From contig JAYKKM010000180.1 of NCBI GenBank assembly GCA_035772405.1, positions 295,001 through 359,000 of the forward strand: 64,000 bases of DNA. Direction: 5' to 3'. A program made the position numbers and the translations under genes. This stretch comes from Chrysogorgia sp. JL179-B06. Taxonomy: Eukaryota; Cnidaria; Anthozoa; Scleralcyonacea; Chrysogorgiidae. The notes below the pieces were generated by a model. The model saw nothing but the letters and a program-made list of their open reading frames with translations. It did not search any database and had not been told where the DNA came from. Shown here piece after piece: positions 29,919 through 39,797 of the stretch (position 1 is the stretch's first letter; each line of letters starts with the position of its first letter).

Positions 29919-30122
29919 ATGTTTTGTTCGTACTGTTGTATGGGTGTTAAACACTGGGAACATTTTGCAATGTATTATACATGTAGAAAATGCTATGTCA
30001 ACAGACAATATTGTGAATTTTGTAAAAGATATTACTCAAGATTACTTACTACTAAATTGATGTATAGTTGTAAATGTAGCGATAGAATAAAAAGATGGAA
30101 ACAAAGATATAATATTGAATAA
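29919..30122 (+). CDS. Cys-rich, probable zinc-binding small protein
   Basis: 67 codons. CSYCC near the start, CRKC at about 23-26, CEFC at 33-36 and CKC at about 51-53 give paired Cys typical of a zinc ribbon or RING-like knuckle, with a basic tail (KRWKQRY). It could be a small DNA/RNA-binding or ubiquitin-related regulator; the family is not identified. The unit 1 copy is broken. Confidence 0.65.
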   Translation: MFCSYCCMGVKHWEHFAMYYTCRKCYVNRQYCEFCKRYYSRLLTTKLMYSCKCSDRIKRWKQRYNIE

Positions 30123-30346
30123 AAAAATTTTATTACAACAATTTTCGTTTTTTATTTTTTTACAAAAATGGAGGGTTAAGAAGCGATTGTTTTTCCTAAA
30201 AAAATAAAATAAAAAATGTTTTTTTAAAAAAAAAAGGTTTTTCCTATATAAACATTGTTAGAGAATCAAAAAATTGAAAACCGACAATTTGTTGTGTAGG
30301 AATTATTTTTTTAAGGAACAACTATTTTCACCAATAAAAAATGTAA

Positions 30347-30625
30347 ATGGGTAGACAAAAAGGTGGTTTGTATTTACCCACTATGAATAGGTATCAAATA
30401 GGTTCTGGGGGTAGAAAAAGAAAACAAATACGAAGGAAGGGTAGGAAAATAAAAACAAAACAAAAAGGAGGATTCTTTAATTGGATCTTAAAACCCGGCA
30501 TAGCAATGGGAAAAGCACTGGTTGGTGGGGGAGTAAAAAGAAAACAAAAAGGAGGTTTTTTTTATTCGCGAAGAATGATGGATGGTATGACAAAAGCGCT
30601 ATTCAATAAGGATGTTTATAAATAG
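30347..30625 (+). CDS. Basic core-like protein with QKGG motifs (unit 2)
   Basis: A 92-codon counterpart of 22945-23223 with all three QKGG-aromatic/hydrophobic motifs intact (the third reads KQKGGFF here). Lys/Arg-rich segments suggest DNA condensation; Gly-Gly sites before hydrophobic segments may be cleaved by the viral protease at 41249. Inferred, not shown. Confidence 0.6.
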   Translation: MGRQKGGLYLPTMNRYQIGSGGRKRKQIRRKGRKIKTKQKGGFFNWILKPGIAMGKALVGGGVKRKQKGGFFYSRRMMDGMTKALFNKDVYK

Positions 30626-30679
30626 AATCTGTTTTTATTTTTTGAAATCAGTTCTACTTCTGGTTGTCTACAGTAAAGA

Positions 30680-30946
30680 ATGTCTTCTAACTCACCCTTG
30701 CTCTGTCCACCTCATCATCTTGTAAAAAAAATGAAAAATGTTAAAGTGGTGTTACTAGAATGTAGAAAAATTCCATTTCTACATCCTGAGGAGGGTGAAC
30801 GTGACGGATTTTATAAAATATTATTAAAAGCTGATATGAAGGATGGTCAAAAGTATATATATTCTTATTTGCAAGACGATTATTCAGATAAAATTGGAGA
30901 GATCATTGGATTTACGGACGAAGAAAATTTTAAAGAAAAAAAATGA
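30680..30946 (+). CDS. Left-end family protein (unit 2)
   Basis: 88 codons, one residue different from 23278-23544 (DD for DN). It overlaps the next ATG by 4 bases. Function is unknown. Confidence 0.7.
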   Translation: MSSNSPLLCPPHHLVKKMKNVKVVLLECRKIPFLHPEEGERDGFYKILLKADMKDGQKYIYSYLQDDYSDKIGEIIGFTDEENFKEKK

Positions 30947-31197
30947 ATCATATATTGTTCTGCACCCCCGAAGACATAGTAAAAAGTTTGGGAAATGTAA
31001 GGTTAATAAGATGTGATAAAGTTACTATATTCCAACCTGAGGATAGTGTTCAATTTTATAAATTAGTATTTCATTGTAAGAGTGAAAAGGAGGATGAAAA
31101 GTTAGTATATACCTACACACGTTTTGATCAAACGTTGAATATTGGAAAGTTTGTGAAATTTAAAGAGAACAACATAAATACTGCGACATTTGTATAA
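30943..31197 (+). CDS. Left-end family protein, intact only in unit 2
   Basis: 84 codons: CTPEDIVKSL helix, VRLIRCDKVTIF, FYKLVFHCK, KLVYTYTRFDQTLNIGKFVKF. One of the clearest members of the family. Function is unknown. The ATGA overlap with the upstream gene suggests translation from a shared message or very tight packing. Confidence 0.7.
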   Translation: MNHILFCTPEDIVKSLGNVRLIRCDKVTIFQPEDSVQFYKLVFHCKSEKEDEKLVYTYTRFDQTLNIGKFVKFKENNINTATFV

Positions 31198-31222
31198 AAA
31201 AGACATTCAGCTGTTATGAGAG

Positions 31223-31459
31223 ATGGAGACTCCCTCATTCATACTCCCCCAAGATTTTATAAAAGTTCTGGCTGGCAATGGATATGGAGGTTTAATTTTA
31301 TTAAAATGTGAAAAAATAAATACCATAGGGGTATTTGATGCTTATTTTCTATACAAAATAATATTACAAAATGATAAAATCGACGGGGTTCCAAAATATA
31401 TATATACCTATTCATCGAATGATCAGACAAATCTGATTGGAACTGCAGTTAGATTTTAA
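31223..31459 (+). CDS. Left-end family protein (unit 2)
   Basis: 78 codons: LILLKCEKI, FLYKIILQND, KYIYTYSSNDQTNLIGTAVRF. Counterpart of 23784-24017 with the YIYTYS strand complete. Function is unknown. Confidence 0.7.
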   Translation: METPSFILPQDFIKVLAGNGYGGLILLKCEKINTIGVFDAYFLYKIILQNDKIDGVPKYIYTYSSNDQTNLIGTAVRF

Positions 31460-31487
31460 AAAAGACAAGTCAAGAATTAAAGAGAAA

Positions 31488-31748
31488 ATGAATCAGTACC
31501 AAGAAATGGATATATTTCAGTTTAAAAAAGAAGTATGTACTCCACAAGCAAAATTACGTTTATTAGACTCTATACCGCTTCCAAAAACAGAACCCAATCG
31601 CATAATTACAGAATTGCAATTGTATCGTTTATATTTTAAAGATGAAAGTAATGGATGTTATTATACGACAAGATTTGATTTACCAATGGTGCGTTTATTG
31701 GGTAAAAATGTACGTCTTACTGAACAATATTTATTTGTTACCATTTAA
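31488..31748 (+). CDS. Left-end family protein, divergent (unit 2)
   Basis: 86 codons, counterpart of 24046-24306 with two changes (LLDS for LVGS). Same start choice. Function is unknown. Confidence 0.65.
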   Translation: MNQYQEMDIFQFKKEVCTPQAKLRLLDSIPLPKTEPNRIITELQLYRLYFKDESNGCYYTTRFDLPMVRLLGKNVRLTEQYLFVTI

Positions 31749-31839
31749 TTTCTTATCTATAACCCTGTAAATATTAAGAAAAATAAAAAAACAGTTTTGT
31801 TTGCTATAAAATAGAGTGTGTGTTTTGATTTTTTGAAAA

Positions 31840-32106
31840 ATGAATGATAGTGAATTTAAAAAAAAAGGAATGGATGATCCGAATTATGTTCCCCCAGAAC
31901 TTCTTGCAGAGATTTATAAAAAATCTAATATGATGTTATTATCATGTGTAAAAGAAGATTATTTTAAAGATATTTTTAAACCGTGTTATAAGTTATTAGT
32001 ATACTTATGTGAAATGGGTAGCGATGATCAGTATATATGTATACCTATGTAACAAATGACTGTACACATTTGAAAGGGTACTTTATACAATTTAAAGAAA
32101 TAGAAT
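31840..32106 (+). pseudogene. Left-end family gene, frameshifted (unit 2)
   Basis: It is the counterpart of 24425-24661. Two extra bases at about 32038 (TATATATGTATACC) shift the frame after QYI, giving an early stop at 32050. Here the upstream ATG at 31840 is in frame, unlike in unit 1. Confidence 0.7.
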
Positions 32107-32107
32107 A

Positions 32108-32691
32108 ATGGAAAAAAAGATTGAAAAGAATGATTGTTGGGTTTTGAATGGAAAATTTTCTCCACTCATATATATTGGAATTAAAAAAAAAGAAAATGTT
32201 GCTGAGTGTTGGGTTTTTAGTGGCACTTCACCATCACTTCTATATAAAGGAGTAAAAATAAAGGAAACTATTCACATGCAATGATACCCTGTGAAAGAGT
32301 TGGTGAAAAAAATGTCTGAATTTGATGAGGATGATTGTTTTTATGTATCTTTGAAACTCTTGATAGATTATTATCAAGATTCCAATTTAAAGTTGATGCA
32401 TTGGTGTGAACATACACATTATAAATATGGATGTGCTTAACCGCCTATGATTGCTATTTTAAAGATGATAATATAGAATCCCGACTTAATCATTTGGTAA
32501 AAACGGCTACAAGATTCAGATTATCTCAAGAAAAAGATATATGGCTTTTTAAAACAACGATATTGCATCAATACAATCCTTACCACCAACCCCTTCAAAA
32601 GGACGATGATCTTATTGGGGAATATGTAGTGTTTATAAAAATTTTTTATGAACATCTAGAAATGTATAAGTTGGTGAAAAAAAATAAATGA
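32108..32691 (+). pseudogene. 181-codon gene, broken but with full-length tail (unit 2)
   Basis: Counterpart of 24661-25206. A TGA at about 32284 and a deletion near 32438 break it. The last 86 codons are open and include the original C-terminus (DDDLIGEYVVFIK then an MYKLVKKNK tail), which unit 1 lost. Confidence 0.7.
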
Positions 32692-32829
32692 TCTTTCACA
32701 CAAACTCTTAGAAGATGAACTTGTTAAGAAAAATATTTGTGTAATTATTTTTTATAAGAAATAAAAAAAACTGTTTGTATACTATAAAAAAAGCGTGTGT
32801 GTTGTGATTTTTTATTAGTTTTTTTGAAA

Positions 32830-32988
32830 ATGAATGCTCGTGAATTATTAACGACTCTATCTAATCATCTTGGGGATTATTGTATGTTTACACGGATTTA
32901 TCACTCTTCAAATATAAAGAAGCTCAAATTAACAATTCAACATATAAAATTGAATTGTGGAGTGAAAAATGAGCAGGAGCAGACATGA
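32830..32988 (+). pseudogene. Left-end protein, internally deleted
   Basis: MNARELLTTLSNHL start, then a jump to IHSS/KLTIQHIKL. The relic at 7527-7820 keeps about 190 bp between these parts, so this 52-codon frame is a deletion product. It overlaps the next gene. A TACTATAAAAAAAG box lies at about 32776. Confidence 0.5.
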
Positions 32989-33361
32989 TGAACATGGTGC
33001 AATTTGGTTTCGACGTGCAAAGAATGAGCGAAAAGACACGAAATATTTGGAAGATCAGGAACATCTTTCACCATTATCTATAACTGGTTCAAGACCTATA
33101 TATCAATTAAAATTACTTGAATGTAATAAAAATAAACATCGAATAATAAGGGATTATTCTAAATATAATGTAAAAGTTGAGGTTATGAATTATGACGAAA
33201 CAATATTTGGTGGAAAAACTATAATAACCGATATTGATAACGATGCAAGCTCATTAGTTGGGAAAGCTGTTCAAATAATAGAGAAGGACAAGGGTTTTAT
33301 TGTAGTTAAACAAAATATAAAAAAGAAAGATTTGAAAAAAAACTTTAAACATCGTTATTAA
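32969..33361 (+). CDS. 130-codon left-end protein
   Basis: A basic N-terminus (DEHGAIWFRRAKNERK), then YQLKLLECNKNK, a strand NVKVEVMNYDET, GGKTIITDIDND, LVGKAVQII and a Lys-rich tail. The LLEC...LVGKAV arrangement links it to the left-end family. The ATG at 32969 overlaps the previous frame; a start at an internal codon aligned with the relic's MNDEHG is possible. Function is unknown. Confidence 0.6.
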   Translation: MSRSRHDEHGAIWFRRAKNERKDTKYLEDQEHLSPLSITGSRPIYQLKLLECNKNKHRIIRDYSKYNVKVEVMNYDETIFGGKTIITDIDNDASSLVGKAVQIIEKDKGFIVVKQNIKKKDLKKNFKHRY

Positions 33362-33480
33362 ACAAAAAAAAAAGTTTTTTACATTCCAAAAAATTTGTAT
33401 ATTATTTGTTTTTTGTTTGTTGACTTGATTTACAAGAATTTATGAAGATTCAATTAGTATCAAAAGTTGTAACGTAAAAT

Positions 33481-33748
33481 ACTTGATGCGATATACGTTG
33501 GAATTGCTGAATTATACATATATCAACAGCACTTAATGTTATATGATTTTAGTTTTATGAACAATACAACAACAGTTAAAATAATCGTGTTCAATTTATT
33601 TAAATCGCAATTTTATACTACAGATATCGCTTATAATGAAGATATCGATTATATGAATTTTTTAGGGAAAAATATTGAAATTGATGATTTACTATATGTA
33701 AAAATTAAGTTTAATGAATATGATATACCCCTGTTAAATAAAAAATAA
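33481..33748 (+). pseudogene. Left-end protein with lost start codon
   Basis: Counterpart of the intact 100-codon gene at 8331-8633, but the start reads ATA and the tail is shortened. The first usable ATG is 33536, giving 70 codons. Strands KIIVFNLF and LLYVKIKFNEYDI are preserved. Function is unknown. Confidence 0.5.
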
Positions 33749-33799
33749 AATAAAAAAAGTTATAAAAAGAATTTGATTTTCTTTTTTGCTTACTTCATA

Positions 33800-34000
33800 A
33801 TGGCTACTAACCAACAACAAGCGTTTGATTATAGTTCTTCAAAATGTTCACATTATACACCGTTGGATAAAATATCTACAATTTCAAGGTTAAGGTTAAC
33901 AAATTTTTGTGCAGACGGATCTTATTCACTTCATACAGAAATACTACCGATATATTATAAGCAGGATAAAAAAAGGAAAAATGGAAACCTTACAGAATAA
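33800..34000 (+). CDS. 66-codon protein upstream of Fic gene
   Basis: It starts MATNQQQAFDYSSSKC, ends in a basic stretch and overlaps the Fic start at 33981 in another frame. It could be a separate small protein or the N-terminal part of the Fic protein after a frameshift; the relic does not settle it. Confidence 0.4.
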   Translation: MATNQQQAFDYSSSKCSHYTPLDKISTISRLRLTNFCADGSYSLHTEILPIYYKQDKKRKNGNLTE

Positions 34001-34564
34001 AACAATGGAATTAAGTGAATTTATAAAATTTAAAATTTTTGCTTATGATGTTATACGAATGGAAGAAGACGAAAATGAAAAATATTTTTACATGAAATGT
34101 GCGAGATTTTGCTTTATCTTTCGGAAAATGTGTATGGAACAAACAGTTAAATCCTTAACAATAAGTCAATTTTGTAAAAATATTCATGAAAAATGTATGT
34201 ATCATTTAATGGATGCTGGTAATTTCAGTAAAAAAAACCGATATGTCGGTACACATGAAGGAGTTGATCCTCTTTATATTGATTTATATATGAAACATTT
34301 AAATGAATTTTACATAGAAAATTATTTACAAAAAATATTTCTGTATTAATCTATTTTATTTTTGAAAGCATTCATCCGTTTTCTGATGGTAATGGGCGAA
34401 TAGGGAAAGCTTTACATGCTTTTTTAGAAAGAAAAATAGATTGTAAAGTAAAAACCAAAAAACAACATAAAAAGTTGTGTAACGTTTTAGTTATTATGCA
34501 AAAAAAACAGATTAGTTTATTTGATGTAAAGCGTGATACGTTGTTATTAGACGAATTATTATAA
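33981..34564 (+). pseudogene. Fic-domain protein (predicted AMP-transferase fold), frameshifted
   Basis: The first 120 codons hold two helices and GNFSKKNRYVGTHEGVDPLY, as before the Fic core. After a stop at 34347 the +1 frame continues with the catalytic block HPFSDGNGRIGK (canonical HPFx[D/E]GNGRxxR, last Arg replaced by Lys) and a helix-rich end. Fic enzymes transfer AMP or other phosphate groups to proteins such as GTPases and chaperones. The break is one base in an A-run that has 6 A here and 7 in the relic, so it may be a sequencing slip or a recent mutation. Confidence 0.75.
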
Positions 34565-34616
34565 TAAAAATATATATTTTTAAAAAAATGTGTTTTTTTG
34601 TTTTTCAAAAAAAAAG

Positions 34617-34624
34617 TATAAATA
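34617..34624 (+). promoter_or_regulatory. TATA box
   Basis: TATAAATA, 47 bases before the ATG at 34671, conserved with 9238-9245 in the relic together with the following leader. Confidence 0.6.
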
Positions 34625-34670
34625 CAACATCCTTTTAGCTTTTTATCATCACATTCGAAAAGAGACTATC

Positions 34671-35575
34671 ATGGCTGCAACAACTTCAATGAAACTTTAT
34701 TCACAGGAATATATACATCATACGTTTGTGTTACAAACGTATAATGATCTTTCACGAAAAATTATAACAAATGTAAAAAAAAATGGAAACGCATATCTTG
34801 TGAAAGTATGGCCTACGAGTCAGGAGTGTTTGAATTTTCTAATGAATAGTAAATTAGAAATAAAAAAAGAAGATGTAAGTAAATTGACAACTCAATTGGG
34901 TAAAATTTCATTGAAAGTTGGCGATCAAGTATTTCTTGAAGTTGCAAAAAGTAAAAATTGGAAACAAGGAGAAGAACGTCTAGTTATTCGTTCTAACGCT
35001 TGGGATGGATTGGAGATACTCTACCAATTAAAAGAAAATCTTTTACCTGAAAAAGATCTGGTGTTCAAGGACGATGATGGTGGCGATGAAAACCAGCCTA
35101 TGAACGAGGAAATGGGGATTGAAAACCATGACAATTGGGTCGATAAATTTGGATCATTTCATATTAAAAAAATGACGACATGAAACTTATTGTTGAAGGA
35201 TTGCGCAAATATAATCATGCTGTAAACGGGGGTGTAGTTGAAAAAAAGAAAACGTTTAAGAAAAAGAAAAATAATGATTTTGATTTACCACGTGAAAAAA
35301 ATATGAAAAAAATGGACAATGATAAAATCATTGATGATGATGATGACGAAGAAGAGGTTTGTTTTCTTTTTTCTAAACCCACTGAAAAAGCTGTTTGTAA
35401 ACTTTTTTATTACCGATTTATACATCAATTACCAATGCGTGATACAATATGTATGTATAACGAGGTTATAAATGAAGAATTAGATATTGCAGATCAGTAT
35501 GATTTTGTTCAAAATTGTGATAGTTTACTTTGTGAACTTGAGGAAATATACACGAGAATAGAAAAAAAAGAATAA
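34671..35575 (+). pseudogene. Unknown protein in two frames (beta-rich N-part, acidic-basic middle)
   Basis: Frame 1 (34671-35183) has FVLQTYNDLSRKIITNVKK, AYLVKVWPTSQEC, a LTTQLGKISLKVGDQVFLEVAK strand pair and an acidic end. Frame 2 (35180-35575) continues GLRKYNHAV, a Lys-rich and then Asp/Glu-rich linker and a helical C-terminus with DTICMYNEVINEELDI. In the relic both are one frame across the join, so this looks like one gene of about 300 codons with a one-base loss in an A-run near 35170. Highest-conserved unknown just upstream of integrase; could be a regulatory or DNA-binding protein. Confidence 0.55.
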
Positions 35576-35597
35576 TATTTTTATTTTGGGTATAGAA

Positions 35598-36494
35598 ATG
35601 AAAAAAACAAGAAAAGAAACGTTCTCTAAAGAATTTATAGAAAAAGCTGCAAGATTACTTAAAGGAGAAACATTAACAAAAGAACAATTATCAAACTATA
35701 AACTTCATAATCTTAATAGAAAAAATATAGACGTTTAAAAATACATGTTACAGATATTAATGAACAATGAACATTTAGCTGAAAATAAAGATTTAGCACG
35801 TTATAATAATCAATTTCGTTATTGGTTGGTGTGTATTGATGTGTTTTCTCGTTATTGTTGGGTAAAATTATTAAAAAAGAAATCAAGTAATAATGTTAAA
35901 AACAAGTTTGAATCTATTTTAATCGAAGAAGGAGAAACACCCCGTAAAATTCAATGTGATGAAGGAACAGAATTTCAAGATATTCGAAAAAGTTTGAGTA
36001 AAAAATATAATTTTACAGTTTCCCACACCTATAATCGCGAGATAAAAGCATCGCATGTTGAACGGGTTATTGGTACGTTAAAAACTATGGTTCGTAGAGT
36101 TTTAACAATGACTGATAATTTTGATTATTATACTTATTTACCCGTGATTATTGAACGTTATAATAATTCTCCACATAAATCTTTGGGCGGTTCAACACCA
36201 TTTGAAATTTATAAAGGAACAAAGAAATTAAAAAAATTAAAATATAAAATATTACGTGATGAATTGAAATACCCCATTCCTACAAAAAGTATTGTCACTG
36301 AAGGTACTCGTGTACGCATAGCAAGGGTAAAAAACAATATTTTTGAAAAAAGCAGTCTTAGACGTTGGACAAACGAAATATTTAAAGTTGAAAAAGTTTT
36401 TATAACGGATCCTGTCACATATCAATTAAAAGATTTAAAAGGTGAAAAAATTGAAGGAATTTTTTATCGTGAAGAATTACAATTATTAAAATAA
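35598..36494 (+). pseudogene. Polinton retrovirus-like integrase
   Basis: A 46-codon N-terminal frame (35598-35738) is followed by a 249-codon frame (35745-36494) with the DDE core: CIDVFSRYCW (D32 of that frame), QCDEGTEFQ (D72) and HVERVIGTLK (E106, about 33 residues later). After it come LGGSTPFEIYKG and a C-terminal SH3/chromo-like part (GTRVRIARVKN, LRRWTNEIFKV). A small deletion near 35770 and an A-run shift near 35720 separate the N-part. Role: insertion of the element with short target duplication. Confidence 0.85.
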
Positions 36495-36497
36495 AAA

Positions 36498-37366
36498 ATG
36501 AGTTTATATATCGCAAGTAATACAATATCAAAAACTGGAATTTCTAATTTAACAAATAAATTTACAATGCATCTTGTTCAACCTATTGACGCTCTAAATA
36601 AAGATGCATATATAGATGTACAAAAAATTTGTTACCCGTTGACTACAAAAAATGTTGATGAAAAAACATGTTATTTCACTTTTACATTCGATTTTCAGAA
36701 ATTTATGAAGAATAAAATGGGTGTTAAAAAGTACAACGAACAGATTATTCTTACGAGTGTGAAATATAATATTCCTACAGGAATTTATGATTTAGACCGT
36801 TTACTTGATTATATGAATAATATTTTAAAAGAATATGATGTCGATTTGAGTTTAGAAAAGAATGGAAAAGTATATTTAAATGTTAATTTTGGATTAGAAT
36901 ATTGGCTTATACAATATAATAGTAAAAATGCTCATGATGGTGGTGTAGGTTCTAAATTGCGTTTATCTGAAAAAGTTGAAAATCGTTTATGTTGGGTTTT
37001 AAAAATTCAATAATCAAATTAAATAATGAAAAAGAAAATTTTATTGAAAAAGAAGCCGATTATTTACCCGATGTATCAGATGGTTTAAATAAAATGTTTA
37101 TATATTGTGATGAATTAGAAGCAACATTAGTTGGTGATTCATATTCTGAATTGTTAACAACAGTTCCTATTCAGTGGTCGGGTCAAGGAAAAGGAAATGG
37201 TGAATTAGTTTGTTTCACACCTTCAAATATATTAAAAAAATTTAAAAAGAGTGTTATTAACGAATTAAATATTACAATTAAAGACAGTGCAGATAATTTG
37301 ATTCCCTTTGATTCTGGAACTGTTTCGTTAGATTGTTTAATTCATTATGCTGAAAATTCATCTTAA
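36498..37366 (+). pseudogene. Penton-like minor capsid protein
   Basis: Two frames (36498-37013 and 36989-37366) overlap and read as one protein of about 290 residues with a one-base loss in a T-run near 37000. Landmarks: NLTNKFTMHLVQPIDA and VQKICYPLTT at the N-terminus, GIYDLDRLLDYMNNIL, NGKVYLNV, then MFIYCDELEATLVGDSYSELL, TVPIQW and a C-terminal DSGTVSLDCLIHY strand. This matches Polinton/adintovirus penton (single jelly-roll) proteins. It follows integrase by 3 bp. Confidence 0.75.
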
Positions 37367-37874
37367 AACTGTAAGGAACGTTCTACAGGTTGAAAAATAT
37401 GATTTTAGTTATCACTTTAACACATATGCTGAAAGTAAAAATGAAAAACAAATTTATTGGATTTTAGACAGTGTTGAGCACACAGAAATTAATAAATCTT
37501 TTCACATTTATTATTTCAAAAAAATTAATTTTACAATCGATCCTGTAATAAATCAAAATCCAATAACTCGTAAAAGAAAAGATGGTAGTGTACTAATGTT
37601 AAAAAACACAAAATTAAAAGATAAACAATTTGATGGGCAACAAATGTTATTGTTTGAAAAAAGAATTTTATTTAAATATGATATAGACGAGAAAAAACAA
37701 ATATTACACCACTTAAAAATGGAAAGAGAAATATTTCCTAATGTTTTGCTTAAAAGAAACACCGCAGAAGCTCAAGAATACATTCAATTTCATCTTTCAT
37801 ATGGTAGTGACGACGACGTCATTTTGATTGCAGAAAATATAATAATTAATATAAAATTATTTGAAGAAAAATAA
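37347..37874 (+). CDS. Unknown structural-region protein
   Basis: 175 codons, overlapping the penton end by 20 bases and touching the next ATG. N-terminal strands (DFSYHFNTYA, FHIYYFKKINFTI), a basic middle (NPITRKRKDGS) and strand-rich C-terminus (DVILIAENIIINIKLF). Position between penton and capsid suggests a virion or assembly protein. Not recognised. Confidence 0.6.
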   Translation: MLKIHLKTVRNVLQVEKYDFSYHFNTYAESKNEKQIYWILDSVEHTEINKSFHIYYFKKINFTIDPVINQNPITRKRKDGSVLMLKNTKLKDKQFDGQQMLLFEKRILFKYDIDEKKQILHHLKMEREIFPNVLLKRNTAEAQEYIQFHLSYGSDDDVILIAENIIINIKLFEEK

Positions 37875-38140
37875 TGAATAACAATTTAACATCTGACGAT
37901 TATTTTAAATTACATACTGGAAAATGTAAAGGAAAAAATCATTCTTCTAACTATTTTTATGTAAAACGTGAAAAAAACAAAAAAAACCCTACTCAAGATG
38001 ATATTTTATTAACTTCTAATATTGGTCTACCGCATACTTTAAACCCTGATTATCAAAAAAAAATAGTACCAAATAAAGGAGCAAAAAAAAGAAAAATTGA
38101 TCCAGATGTATTACGTTCAATTTTACAAAATAGAAATTAA
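37874..38140 (+). CDS. Unknown basic small protein
   Basis: 88 codons, Lys/Asn-rich, with CKGKNHSSNYFYVKREK and KGAKKRKIDPDVLRSIL. Shares an ATAATGA junction with the previous gene. Possibly a virion-associated basic protein; not recognised. Confidence 0.55.
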   Translation: MNNNLTSDDYFKLHTGKCKGKNHSSNYFYVKREKNKKNPTQDDILLTSNIGLPHTLNPDYQKKIVPNKGAKKRKIDPDVLRSILQNRN

Positions 38141-38262
38141 TTGTTGTTTTTTTGTTTTAAAAAAGGAAAAATACTGTAAACTATAAATTAAGTTAAAAGT
38201 AAAATAAATGTATTATTTTTCTTAAAAAAACTTGTCGTATTGGGTTATTTTTTAAATAAAAA

Positions 38263-38385
38263 TGAGGCGAAGAAATAGTATAATTAAAAAAAAAATAAAA
38301 AGAAAGTCTAGATTACATGGTAAAAGAAAAAAAAATACAAAAAGGTGGTGCTTTTGGTGCAGGAATGGCATTAGGAATGTTTTAA
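38263..38385 (+). pseudogene. Small basic QKGG core-like protein, frameshifted
   Basis: It begins MRRRNSIIKKKIKRKSRLHGK. After an A-run the next frame reads IQKGGAFGAGMALGMF and stops at the start of the capsid gene. The basic head plus QKGG and hydrophobic tail places it with 22945, 41893 and 49010. The break is again in a run of A. Confidence 0.5.
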
Positions 38386-38391
38386 CCCCAG

Positions 38392-39749
38392 GTGTTGGGT
38401 ACAGTCGGAAAGATATTAAAGGTTGAACAACATGATGTATTATTTTCTGCACCTTTACAATTATTTACTTCTAAACCCTACAATAATACATTTATTGAAT
38501 TTTCTGAATGCGAGATTGTACCAACACCTAAAGACCCGACTGCAAATGTGGTTACGTTTACAAGACACGGAAACGCTGTCGGGGTCTTAGAAACAAGCGA
38601 AGCCCAAATTTTTGCTAAATTGTCATTAGTAAATAAAACAACAGGGGCTATTGCAGGTAGTATTGCTGCTGGGGGGAAATCAATTTTACCGTTACCTCTT
38701 CGAACAATGTGGAAAACAAAATAATTAAAAATAAACGATACTTTAGTTACTACTTCGGGAAATATGGCTCATATGGTTTCAATTATTAAATATTTATCGC
38801 GTGAATATGATCCGAAACGCGATGGATGTAAAGATATTAATTATTCTCATCTTGATACAGCGGGGCATATGGATAGTATAGCTGGATTTACCAATGGAAC
38901 GGCCGTTGAGAATACTGGGGGGTATGCTAGAGTGTTGAAAAATGATGTCAAACCAGTAATTGATACAATTGATACCTCATTATTTAGTGATGGTGGTGGG
39001 GAAATTATTATTCCCTCAGCATTTAAAATATAATTACGTTTAACCCGAGTATTAAAATCTATTTTAATATCTGGTGCAGATCATGCTGATTTAAGTTTAG
39101 CCAATACAGAACTATCTTTAGAGGATTTAAAGATTAAAATACCTGTTTTTAAACACAACGATCAACTACGTTTAGCATTAAATACAGGATTTGTTGAAAA
39201 AATATGGAAGCTAAATATTATACTAGTAATTATCGATGTATTAGTGAAAATATATTGGTAGGTCGAAGGTCGCATCAAGTTGTCGATGCTTTTAATGGTT
39301 CGTGTCCTACAAGATTATTTATAGTTTTTATACCCCTCGCTAATTGGAATGGATCATATACGCATAATATTTTTAACTTTACATGGCCTAACTACTCGAA
39401 TATTAGTGTTTCGGTAAATAATAACACTGTTATGAAAATTACATCTCCTGAAGAAGCTTATTCAAATCTACAGAATGTTTTGAATCGAAAATATAAACGT
39501 ATGCCGTTTACATTTAATGATTTTAAAAATGGATATGCAATGCTTGGATTTGATTTAACAAGCAATAAAGATTCTCATCTTGGTGTATTACCCTCACGAC
39601 CCTCGGGAAATGTAAACTTATTTTAATTAAAATTGATTTTAATTTTTCAGAAAATACTACTGCTGGAGTATTTCTTTATATTGGAGAGTTTCGAAATGAA
39701 ATAAAAATAGGTTTAAAAACACCTGCACGATTATTACATGACATTTAGT
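38392..39749 (+). pseudogene. Double-jelly-roll major capsid protein (hexon-like), disrupted
   Basis: Recognised from the second jelly roll: EAKYYTSNYRCISENI, DAFNGSCPTRLFIVFIP, NWNGSYTHNIFNFTW, RMPFTFNDFKNGYAMLGFDL and a strand-rich end (TAGVFLYIGEFRNEIKI); the first jelly roll includes FIEFSECEIV, LVTTSGNMAHMVSII and DTAGHMDS. Breaks: in-frame TAA at 38722 and 39031, a frameshift just before 39204 and another near 39624. About 450 codons in all, typical for Polinton capsid proteins. Forms the icosahedral shell in intact relatives; this copy cannot make it. Confidence 0.85.
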
Positions 39750-39797
39750 AAAAAAAAGTAAAGAACAACAATTAGCTTAAGGAATTATTAAATAAAA

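Larger units (their letters stand above)
25199..32640. repeat. Tandem duplication, unit 2 (7.4 kb)
   Basis: The second copy continues beyond the unit into the rest of the element, so it is the copy joined to the structural genes. Different genes are intact in the two units: the 181-codon gene is open only in unit 1, while the Cys-rich gene and the gene at 30943 are open only in unit 2. Confidence 0.9.
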
